From contig NZ_AP025591.1 in the NCBI RefSeq assembly GCF_023169945.1, positions 806,001 through 870,000 on the forward strand: a stretch of 64,000 bases of DNA, given 5' to 3'. Numbering within the stretch: position 1 is the stretch's first letter; each line of letters begins with the position of its first letter. Position numbers and translations under genes: made by a program. This DNA comes from Anaeromyxobacter oryzae. GTDB lineage: Bacteria; Myxococcota; Myxococcia; Myxococcales; Anaeromyxobacteraceae. Positions 43,427 through 52,900 of this stretch are shown in pieces. The notes below the pieces were generated by a model. It was given only the letters and a program-made list of their open reading frames with translations. It made no database searches and was not told the DNA's origin.

Positions 43427-45268
43427 GTGACCATCGCCCGACTGCTCGCCCCGCTGCTGCTCGCCGCCGTCCCCGCTCTCTCGACACCCGCCGCTCCGCG
43501 GGCCGGGAGCGCGGCCCTGGTGGCCCCCGCGTCGCCCGCCGCGCCCGCGGACGACCGCCTTGCCACCCTCGACGCGATGCGGGCGGAGCTCGCGCGCTCG
43601 ATGGAGCGGCTGCGCCTGAAGGGGTACGAGGCGCCCTACTTCCTCTCGTACCAGGTGGTGGACGTCTCGAAGCAGGACCTCACCGGGCGGTACGGCGCGA
43701 TCTTCGACGACCACCCGCGGCGGGACCGGAACCTCCTCGTCGACCTGCGGGTCGGATCGTACGCGTTCGACTCCTCCGGGCCCGAGGAGGCCACCATCGT
43801 GATCGGCGGCGGCGGCGGCGACGACGGGCCGACCTGGTATGCGCCGAAGGACGCCCCCGTCGACGGGGACGTGACGGCGCTGCGGAACGCGCTCTGGCTC
43901 GCGACCGACGAGAGGTACAAGGAGGCGCTCTCCGCCTACTTCAAGAAGAAGTCGAAGGCCGTGTATCGCGAGGAGGAGCCGGACCGGGCGCCGAGCTTCT
44001 CGCGCGAGGCTCCCGTCCACCACGTGGACGCGCCCCGCCCGTTCCCCTTCGATCGCGAGCGCTGGCAGGGGATCATCCGGGAGACCACGGCGGCCTTCCG
44101 CGACCACCCCCAGGTGTTCGACTCGCAGGTCCGCGTCACCGCGGAGAAGCAGGTCCGGTGGTTCGCCTCGAGCGAGGGCTCCGCGCTCGTGACGGAGCAG
44201 ACGATCTACGGCGTCCACGTCCAGGCGGTGGCGCGCGCCCCGGACGGCCAGCTGCTCGAGGACGGCCGCGACTTCTACGCACGCTCCGAGGCGGAGCTGC
44301 CCCCGCCGGACGCGCTCCGCGCGGCCGCCGAGGCCGTGATCCGGGAGCTGGAGGCGCTGCGGTCGGCGCCCGCCATCGACCCGTACACCGGCCCGGCGAT
44401 CCTCGAGCCGGAGGCGACCGGCGTCCTGTTCCACGAGGCCGTCGGGCACCGGCTCGAGGGCGAGCGGATGGACGACGATCAGGAGGGACAGACCTACAAG
44501 GGACAGATCGGGCAGGTCGTCCTGCCGACCTTCCTCACGATCGTGGACGACCCGACGCTCGATCAGGTGGGCGGCGTCGCGCTCAACGGGACGTACGCGT
44601 TCGACGAGCAGGGCGTGCCCGCGAAGCGCACGGTGCTCGTCCGGGACGGGAAGCTCGAGAGCTATCTCCTCTCGCGCAAGCCGGTGAAGCCGTTCGAGCG
44701 GTCCAACGGCCACGGCCGCGCCCAGGCGAACCGACAGCCCATGGCGCGCATGTCGAACCTCGTCGTCGAATCGCGGAAGCGCGTGAGCTCCGAGGAGCTG
44801 AAGCGGATGCTCATGGCGGAGGCGCGCCGGCAGGGGAAGCCGTTCGGGCTCGTGATCCGCGACATCACCGGCGGGAACACCAACACCATGTCGTACGGGT
44901 ACCAGGCGTTCAAGGGGACGCCCAGGCTCGTCTACCGCGTCGACGCGAAGACCGGAAAGGAGGAGCTGGTCCGCGGAGTGGAGCTGATCGGCACCCCGCT
45001 CACGAGCATCAACAAGGTGCTCGCCACCGGCGACTGGTCGCGCGTGTTCAACGGCTACTGCGGCGCGGAGAGCGGCTACGTCCCGGTCTCGACCATCGCC
45101 CCCGAGGCGCTCATCGGGGAGCTCGAGCTGCAGCGCGTGACGAAGGCGAACGAGCGGAGCCCGATCCTGCCGGCGCCCTGGACCGAGCGGGCGACCCCGC
45201 AGTCCACCGCGCCCGCGTCCGCGCCCGCCGCGCCGTCCGCGCCGTCCTCGAAGGAGGCCTCGCGATGA
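43427..45268 (+). CDS. Exported TldD-like metalloprotease-family protein
   Basis: This is a 613-residue protein from GTG 43427, chosen because it gives a signal-like N-terminus (TIARLLAPLLLAAVPAL); the frame is open from GTG 43391. The family motif HEAVGH at 336-341 (HExxxH) and C545 in NGYCGAESGYVPVS match the zinc ligands of TldD. TldD/TldE normally form a cytoplasmic heterodimer that digests unfolded peptides. This one is predicted to be exported, and no TldE/PmbA partner is adjacent. Instead the next gene (start overlap ATGA) encodes an unrelated protein. A role in peptide processing outside the cytoplasm is an inference. Confidence 0.85.
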   Translation: MTIARLLAPLLLAAVPALSTPAAPRAGSAALVAPASPAAPADDRLATLDAMRAELARSMERLRLKGYEAPYFLSYQVVDVSKQDLTGRYGAIFDDHPRRDRNLLVDLRVGSYAFDSSGPEEATIVIGGGGGDDGPTWYAPKDAPVDGDVTALRNALWLATDERYKEALSAYFKKKSKAVYREEEPDRAPSFSREAPVHHVDAPRPFPFDRERWQGIIRETTAAFRDHPQVFDSQVRVTAEKQVRWFASSEGSALVTEQTIYGVHVQAVARAPDGQLLEDGRDFYARSEAELPPPDALRAAAEAVIRELEALRSAPAIDPYTGPAILEPEATGVLFHEAVGHRLEGERMDDDQEGQTYKGQIGQVVLPTFLTIVDDPTLDQVGGVALNGTYAFDEQGVPAKRTVLVRDGKLESYLLSRKPVKPFERSNGHGRAQANRQPMARMSNLVVESRKRVSSEELKRMLMAEARRQGKPFGLVIRDITGGNTNTMSYGYQAFKGTPRLVYRVDAKTGKEELVRGVELIGTPLTSINKVLATGDWSRVFNGYCGAESGYVPVSTIAPEALIGELELQRVTKANERSPILPAPWTERATPQSTAPASAPAAPSAPSSKEASR

Positions 45269-45744
45269 GCCTGCCTCTGCCCCTCCCGCCGCTCGATCGG
45301 GTCCTCGGCCAGCCCCGGCGCGCCGCGCTCGACGCCTTCGCCCGCGCCGGTTGGCGCCCCTACGCGACCCCCATCACGCTCGACGCCGAGCGGCGGCGCC
45401 TCCTCAACATCGATCTGTCCGAGCCGGAGGTCGCGTTCGAGGCGGACGGCGACCTCGCGGCCGTCGCGCACGTCGAGACCGACCGGCAGGGGATCGTGAC
45501 GCACGCCGAGATCGTCGGCGCGGAGCCGGCGGAGCCGGTGCGGGTCTCGCTCGCGCTGCTCGGCGGGGCCACGGGTTCGCCGAAGACCGGCGGGAACGCC
45601 GAGGCCCGCGAGTGGGTGTGGGGGCCGGAGTCCGGCGCGGACGTCGAGATCGCGGGCGAGCCGGTCCGGCTGTGGATGTGCGCGGAGCGGGCGTACGGGG
45701 ACCGGCTGTGGCTGGTGGCGAGCCTGGTGCGGCGGAGCGTGTAG
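45265..45744 (+). CDS. Unknown 159-residue protein coupled to the TldD-like gene
   Basis: ATG at 45265 sits in ATGA with the TldD-like stop and has AAGGAGG 8 bases upstream, so translation is coupled and strong. The product is acidic, soluble and without a signal peptide, with a YATPITLDAERRRLLNIDLS start and beta-rich pattern (AVAHVETDRQGIVTHAEIVG, in part). The first 50 residues are Pro/Leu/Arg-rich. I know no family for it. It overlaps frames of neighbouring genes and is easily missed. Confidence 0.7.
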   Translation: MSLPLPLPPLDRVLGQPRRAALDAFARAGWRPYATPITLDAERRRLLNIDLSEPEVAFEADGDLAAVAHVETDRQGIVTHAEIVGAEPAEPVRVSLALLGGATGSPKTGGNAEAREWVWGPESGADVEIAGEPVRLWMCAERAYGDRLWLVASLVRRSV

Positions 45745-45868
45745 GTGCGCGCGTCGTAGACCTTCCCGCGCGCGGCTGGCACGCACGGCATTGCGGGCGG
45801 CCCACCATGCGCAGCAGCACCTCACCAGGACGGCACCGCCGCGGGTCACGTGGAGCGCAGGCCGACGC

Positions 45869-45892
45869 GAGGGTTCGAGCCCCGCCCCCACA
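45869..45892 (+). other. tRNA T-arm-like fragment
   Basis: GAGGG-TTCGAGC-CCCGC is a T arm with four of five stem pairs and an ideal TTC loop, followed by CCCCACA in acceptor position. No matching 5' half (TGTGGGG with D and anticodon arms) is found upstream, so it is not a tRNA gene. It could be a leftover attachment site from an integrated element, or chance. Confidence 0.3.
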
Positions 45893-45982
45893 GCGGACGT
45901 CTCCAGTACTGAAACCCCACGCGACGAGAACGCGAAGGCGTGACGTCGACACGCGTTCCGCTCGGAGCGAGCGCTCCCGCGT

Positions 45983-46900
45983 CTAGCTCGAGCTGGCCCG
46001 GAGCAGCCCGCCGCCACTCACGATGAGGATGCCAGCCAGGACGAGGACGGCGCCGCCGGCGAAGGTCTTGCTGATGGGGTCCCCGAGGACGACGACGCCG
46101 AACGCCACGCCGAAGATCGGCGTCATGAAGGAGAACACCGACAGCCGGGTCGCGAGGTAACGCCGCAGCAACCAGAACCAGGTCAGGTAGCTCGCGAACG
46201 AGACGACGACGCCCTGGAACGCGAGGCTCCCCCACGCGACGGGTGTCAGGGAGACGCGGCCGGCCTGGCCCGACCCGAGGGCGACGGCCAGCAGCAGCAC
46301 GAACCCGACCCCGAGCTGGTAGAGGAGCGTCTGCGCGGGTGGCGCCTCCGACAGCGCAGACGTGCGGATCACCACGGTGGTGGCCCCCCACGCAGCGCCC
46401 GCGAGGACGCCGAGCAGATCTCCGGCGAGCCTGGACGTCATCGTGCCGCCCGCGGCCGTGCCGCCCAGGAACGCGAGCGCGATCCCGGCGAACGCGACGG
46501 CGATGCCGAGCCACTGGTGCCTCCGCAGCCGCTCGGCCGGGACGAGCAGGTGAAGCCCGATCGCGGTGAAGACGGGGGACGTGTACAGGAACACCGCCAT
46601 GTGCGAGGCCGAGGTGCGTCGCAGGCCCTCGGCGACGAAGAGGAACTCGGCCGCGAACAGCGCACCTGCCACGAGACCGGGGCGCGCGGTCCGGCCCCGC
46701 ATCGAGAGCTGCTCGCCGCGCCAGGCGCTGAACGCGGCGACGAGGAGCGCGCTGAGCCCGGACCGCAGCGCGACCTGCATGATGGGCGCGACGGCGGGCG
46801 CCGCGAGCTTGATCGCCACCTGCTGCGCACCCCAGATCGCGCACAGCAGCAGCATGGTGCCGGCCGCGAACCCGTCGATGGGCCTCCTCGTCGTGCTCAT
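45983..46900 (-). CDS. DMT-superfamily (EamA) transporter
   Basis: This is a 305-residue inner-membrane protein with ten hydrophobic helices in two five-helix halves, each an EamA module (LLCAIWGAQQVAIKLAAP in the first; LLGVLAGAAWGATTVVIRT in the second). Typical family ends are FMTPIFGVAFGVVVLGDP and an L/I/V-rich last helix. These exporters move amino acids, nucleotides or drugs; the substrate is unpredictable. The gene lies 45 bases after the giant lipoprotein gene's stop on the same strand. Confidence 0.92.
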   Translation of the reverse strand: MSTTRRPIDGFAAGTMLLLCAIWGAQQVAIKLAAPAVAPIMQVALRSGLSALLVAAFSAWRGEQLSMRGRTARPGLVAGALFAAEFLFVAEGLRRTSASHMAVFLYTSPVFTAIGLHLLVPAERLRRHQWLGIAVAFAGIALAFLGGTAAGGTMTSRLAGDLLGVLAGAAWGATTVVIRTSALSEAPPAQTLLYQLGVGFVLLLAVALGSGQAGRVSLTPVAWGSLAFQGVVVSFASYLTWFWLLRRYLATRLSVFSFMTPIFGVAFGVVVLGDPISKTFAGGAVLVLAGILIVSGGGLLRASSS

Positions 46901-46945
46901 CTGGCGCGATCGCCTCGTGGACCCGGGCGCCCGCGCCCCGATCCC

Positions 46946-49900
46946 TTACGGGAACGCCTCCACGGGCGCGGGGACCGCGTGCGCCGTCGTCGTCCCGTCG
47001 CCGAGCTGGCCGGAGAGGTTCCCGCCCCAGCACCGCGCGGTGCCATCGCCGAGGAGCGCGCAGCTGTGCGTCTCGCCGACGACCACCTGGCGCGCGCCGG
47101 TCACCCCGGCCGCCACCACGGGCGTGGCACTGTCGCTCGTACCGCCGTCGCCGAGCTGGCCGCTCGCGTTCGAGCCCCAGCAGCGGACGGTGCCCTCCGC
47201 GAGGACGGCGCACGCGTGGTTCGGGCCGACGGCGAGGTCGATCGCGTTGGCCAGGCCGGCGACCGGCGCCGCCGCGTCCGAGGACGCGGCGAGGTTGGAG
47301 GGGTCGCCCAGCTGGCCGTGCGCGTTCGCGCCCCAGCAGGAGATCCCGCCGCCGGCGTCCCGGGCGCAGGTGGTGTCGCCGCCGCCGGCATCGATCTGCA
47401 CGACGTCCTCGGTGAGCCCGTACACGCTCACGGGGACAGGGCTCAGCGCGGCCGCCGCGCCTGCCGTTCCGAGCTGACCGGAGCCGTTGTCACCCCAGCA
47501 CGAGACCGCGCCGTCGCGATCGATGGCGCAGGCGTGGAGCGCGCCAACCGTGACGCCGCGCACGTAGAAGCCACCGCCGCCCACGGCCGCACTGCTCGCG
47601 GTGGGATCGCCCGTCGTGTTGCGACCGAGCTGGCCGCGGTCGTTGCGGCCCCAGCACTCCAGGGCGCCGACGGGGTTCGCGCCGCACGCATGATCGCCGA
47701 TCGCGACCGGCCAGTCCGGGCGGGCGAGGCCGCCCGGCGGGAGGTTGCGGATCGGGCCGGTGAACGTCGGGTCCCCGAGCTGGAGGAACTCGTTCGACCC
47801 CCAGCAGGTCGCCCCGGAGACCGTGCCGAAGCACGTGTTCGCGCCGCCGGCGACGACGGCGCCGGCGCCGGACGCCACGTCCGCGGGGAGCAGCGCGTTG
47901 ACGGGCTGGCCGTTCCCGACCTGGCCCGCGGAGTTCGAGCCGAAGCAGCGGACCGCGCCGTCGGCGAGCATCGCGCAGGTGTGCGCGCGCCCCGCAGCGA
48001 GCGCCGTCGCGCCCGGCGCGCCGTTCAGGAGGAGCGGGCTCAGCGTCGTGCCGCCCGCGGCCGGGTTCAGGCCCGAGCCGCCCGTGCCCCAGCAGTACGC
48101 CTGGCCGTTCTTCACGCCGCAGGTCTCGTCCTGGCCGGCGAAGAACGCCTTCCAGCCGGTGAAGCTGCCGTTCGCGAGCGCGGGCGACTTCCGGTCCGCA
48201 TTGCCGCGATCGCCCATCTGGCCGAACGCGTCGTCGCCCCAGCACCAGGGCTCCCCGGTCGCGGCGATGATCGCGCAGGTGTGATTCCGGCCGAGGGTGA
48301 GGCGCGACGCCTGGGCGAGGCCGACCGGAAAGGGCGCGATGCGATCGCTCGTGGAGCCGTCGCCGATCTGGCCGTCGCCGTTCGCGCCGGCGCAGTAGAT
48401 CTTGCCCTTGAGGGTGAGCGCGCAGGTGTGGGTCCAGCCGGCGTCCACCGAGACGTACCGATCGAAGGCGTCGAGCGGCGCCGGGTACGGGACCGGCGCG
48501 AGGGCCGGCGCTGGCGCGGGGACCAGTGCCGTGCCGTCGCCGAGCTGACCGTGCGTACGCGCTCCCCAGCAGCGGACCGATCCGTCCACGTAGGCCGCGC
48601 ACGAGTGCTGGTCACCCGCCGCGATCCCCGTCGCGGCCACGACGCGGCCGTCGAGCGGCGAGAGGTACGCGGGGACCTGCACCACGCCGGAGCGGGCGGC
48701 CTGCGCGCCGTTCCCGAGCTGGCCCTGGTCGTCCTTGCCCCAGCACCGGATCGAGCCGTCGGCGAGCAGCGCGCACGTGTGGGCGCGTCCGCAGTCGATC
48801 GCCACGGCGGGCGTGGAGGCCCCGGTGGACACCCGCTGCGCCGTCGAGAACGGACCCGCGTTCACGGCCGGATCGATGCCCACCTGCTGCCCGTCGTTCG
48901 CGCCCCAGCAGTAGATCGCGCCGTCCTGCGCCAGCGCGCACGCGTGACTCTCGCCCGCCGAGATCGCCACCGCCGGCGGGAGCCCCACGACGGGACCGGT
49001 CACGGCGCTGCCGCCGGTGCCGAGCTGCGGGATCCCGGCGGTCTGCGAGAGGCACAGCACGCGCCCACCGCCGTCGAGCACGCACGTGAAGTAGGGCGTG
49101 CCGCCGGACGCAGCCGGTACGCCGTTGCCGCCGCTCGCGGTCGCGACGGCGCCGTTGCCGAACGTCTTCCCCATCTTCTGCGCGACGTTGCGGTCGGCGT
49201 TCCCGGCCTGGTCGTGCGCGCGGACCACGAAGAAGTACCGGGTGCCGGGCGAGAGGCCGGTCACGTCGTAGGTGATCGTGCCGGTGCCGCCGGTGACGGA
49301 CGGCGGCGTCGCGGTGAACGTGCCGCCGGTGCAGCCGCCCCAGGACGTCGAGCGGCACACGTCGTAGACGATCCGGTCCTGCGTCGTCACCGCGTCCGTC
49401 GCGGCCTGCCAGGTCAGCCGGATCGATCCCGCGTCGCGGACGGTGACGGTCGCGAGGCCCGCGAACGCCGGCGGCGTCCCGTCGTGCACGTACGGCCGCG
49501 GCGCGGCCGTGCAGGGCGAGACGTTCCCGGCGGCGTCCACCGCGTTCGCGCCGAAGGTCGTCGTGGTGTCCTGCGGGACCGGCACCGGGATCGAGAACGC
49601 GCCCGCCGCGCTCGCGACGCCGGTCGAGACGAGCGTCCCGGCCGCGCAGCCGGGCGTCGTGAAGATCTGGACCGTCGCCTTCGCCTCCGCGGTCCCCGAG
49701 AACGTCGGGCCGGCGTTGCTCGTCGGGCCCGTCGGGAACGCAGCGGCGGTGTCGGTGAGGACCGGCGCGGCGGGCGCGATGGAGTCCTCGACGAAGGCGA
49801 GCGGGGTACCGCACGACGACGCGTTGTCCGCGGCGTCCGTCGCGCGGGCGCTGAAGGTCGTGGTCGCGTTCGGGTCGACGGGGACGACCAGGGAGAAGCT

Positions 49901-52900
49901 CCCGTCGGCGGCGACCGGCGCGGGGCCCAGGAGCGACCCGCAGGTCCCGTCGCGGTAGACGTTCACCGTCGCGGTCGGCTCGGTGGTGCCCGCGAGCGCG
50001 ATCGTCCCGCCCGCCGCGGACACGTTCCGGGCGTGGTCGCTCGGCGGGCTCGACGAGAGTCCGGGAGCCGCCGGCGGCGTCGAGTCCTCGACGAACACGA
50101 GCGCGTCCGAGCAGGCCGAGGCGTTCCCCGCCGCGTCCCGCGCCTGGGCGAAGATCGAGGTGGCCGCGTTCCGCGGGATCGTCGCGCTCACGACGAAGCT
50201 GCCGTCTCCCGCCGCACTCCCGCCGCCCAGGAAGGTCCCACCGCAGCCGCCGCCGAAGAGGGTCACGCCGGCGCCGGCCTCCGCGTTTCCCGCGACGGTC
50301 ACGGCCGCGGTGTTCGCGGGCGAGCCCGGCGTGACGGACGCGAGCGCCGGTCGAGCGGGGGGCGTCGAGTCCTCCACGTAGATCGGCCCCGGCACGCAGT
50401 CCGAGACGTTCCCGGCCGCGTCCGTCGCCGTGACCGCGAGCGCGGTCGTGGTGTCGTCCGCGACGTGGAAGCTCACGGCGTACGCGCCGCCGCCGCCCGC
50501 CGCCCCCGCCCCGAGCACGGGACCGGCGCAGGCCGGGTCGCCGTAGACGCGGACCGTCGCGCCGCCCTCGGCGACGCCGGAGAGCACCGGATCGTTGTCG
50601 TTCGCCGGCCCGGCCGGCGTGGTCGCCGTCGCGACGGGTGCGGCCGGCCGGAGCGAGTCCTCGACGAAGGCGAGCGTCGGCCCGCACGGGGAGACGTTCC
50701 CGGCGGGATCGGTCGCGCGCGCGGTGAATACCGTCGTCGCGTTCGCGTCCACCGCCACCGTCGCGGAGAACGCGCCGTCGGCCGCCACGACCGGCGCGGC
50801 GACCGGGGTCTCGCACGCGGCGCCGCGGAAGATCGACACGGTCGCGCCGGGCTCGACCGTCCCGGACAGGACGATGGTGCCGCCGGTCCGGGCGACGTTC
50901 TGCGGGTGGGCGCTCGAGGGGCTGGACCCGAGCGCGGGCGCGGCCGGCAGCGTCGAGTCCTGCACGAACGCGAGGGCGGTCGAGCAGCCGGAGACGTTCC
51001 CCGCCGCGTCGACGGCCTGCGCCACGAGCTCCGTCGTCGCGTCGCGCGCGACGCTCACGCCCACGGTGAACGTCCCCGCGCCGGACGCGGTGCCGGTGCC
51101 GAGGAACGGCCCGCCGCACGCGCCCGCGAACACGACCACCTCGGCCCCGGGCTCCGCCGTCCCCCTGACGTCCACGACCGCGGTGTTGGCGGGCGACGCC
51201 GGCGCCGTCGCGAGGACCACCGGGGCGCCGGGGGCCGTCGAGTCCTCCACGTAGATCGGTCCGGCCGCGCAGGCCGACCGGTTCCCCGCGGCGTCGGCCG
51301 CGTCGAGCTCGACCGCGGTGGTGGTGTCGTTCGCGACGTGGAAGGTGACCGCGAAGGCGCCGTTCGCGCCGGCCGTGGCGGTGGCGAGCACGGCGGCCGG
51401 CGCGCAGCCGCCGCCGGCGTAGACGCGGACCGTGGCGCCCGGCTCCGCCGTGCCCGACAGCACCGGGTCGTTGTCGTTGGCCGGAGACGCGGGCGTGGTC
51501 CCGCTCGCGACGGGGCTCGCCGGCGGGGTGAGGTCGTGCACGAACGTCAGCGCCGGGCCGCACGTGGAGTTGCCGGCCGCATCCGTGGCGCGCGCGGTGA
51601 ACGGGAGGGTCGCGTCGGGCGGATCCTGGGGGATCGCGACGCTGGCCGAGAACCGCCCCGTGGCGTCCACCGCGGGCGCCGGCAGGAGCTCGGCGTCGCA
51701 CGCGGCGCCACGGTACAGCTGCACCCGCGCGCCCGGCTCCGTCGCGCCGGAGATCACGATCGCGGAGGCGCTGGAGGGAGAACCCGGCGTGGCCGCGAGC
51801 ACGACGCCGGCGGGCGGCGTCGAGTCCTCGACGAACCCGATGGGCGCCGAGCACGCGGACGCGTTCCCGACCGCGTCCCGCGCGTCGGCGTAGATCGCGA
51901 TCGCCTGGTTCCGGTCCACGGTGACGGCGGCGGCGAACTGGCCGTCGATCGCCGACGCCTGCGCGACGCCGAGGAAGGCGCCGCCGCAGCCGCCGGCGTG
52001 CAGCGTCACCACCGCGCCGGGCTCGGCGCTCCCGACCACGGACACCGCCGCCGCGTTCGCGGGCGAGCCGGGGACGGTGCCGGCGAGGATCGGCGCCGCC
52101 GGGGGGGTCGAGTCCTGGACGTACAGCGGCCCGCTCGCGCACGCGGACGTGTTCCCCGCCCCGTCCGTCGCGTCGAGGTGGAGGGCCGTCGCGGCGTCGC
52201 GCGGCGCCGCGATCGTCACCGCGAACGCGCCGTCCGGACCCGCGACGCCCTCGCCGAGCACGCCGGCGGCGCCGGTGCACCCCGCGTCGCCGTACACGCG
52301 GACCACCGCGGCCGGCTCGGCGATGCCGGCCAGCACCGGCGCGAGGTCGCTCGAGGGCGACGCGGGCACGGTCGCGGAGGCGACGGGCGCGGCGGGCGGC
52401 GTCGAGTCCTCCACGAACGCCAGCGGGGCGCCGCACGGGGACGCGTTCCCCAGCGCGTCCGCCGCGCGAGCCGAGAAGGTCGTGCTCGCGTTCCGGTCGA
52501 CGGCGACCTCGAGGGCGAACGTACCGTCCACGTCCGCGACGACCCGGCCGACCTCCGCGTCGCACGCCGCGCCGCGGTAGACCGTGACCGTCGCGCCCGC
52601 CTCCACGGCGCCCGACAGCACGATCGTGGCCGCGTTCCGCGGCACGTCGTTCGCGGGCGCCGAGGCGAGCGCCGGCACCGCGGGCGCCGTCGAGTCCTCG
52701 ACGAAGACGATCGCGTCGGAGCAGGGCGAGACGTTGCCAGCTGCGTCGACCGCCTCCGCCACGATGGTGTTGGCCTGGTTCCGCGCCGCCGCGGCGTCCA
52801 CCGCGAAGGCCCCGTCCGCGGCGACGGGTCCGGTCCCCACGATCGGCCCCTCGGCGCAGGTCCCCGCGTGCAGCCGGATCGTGGCGAGCGCCTCGGCCGT

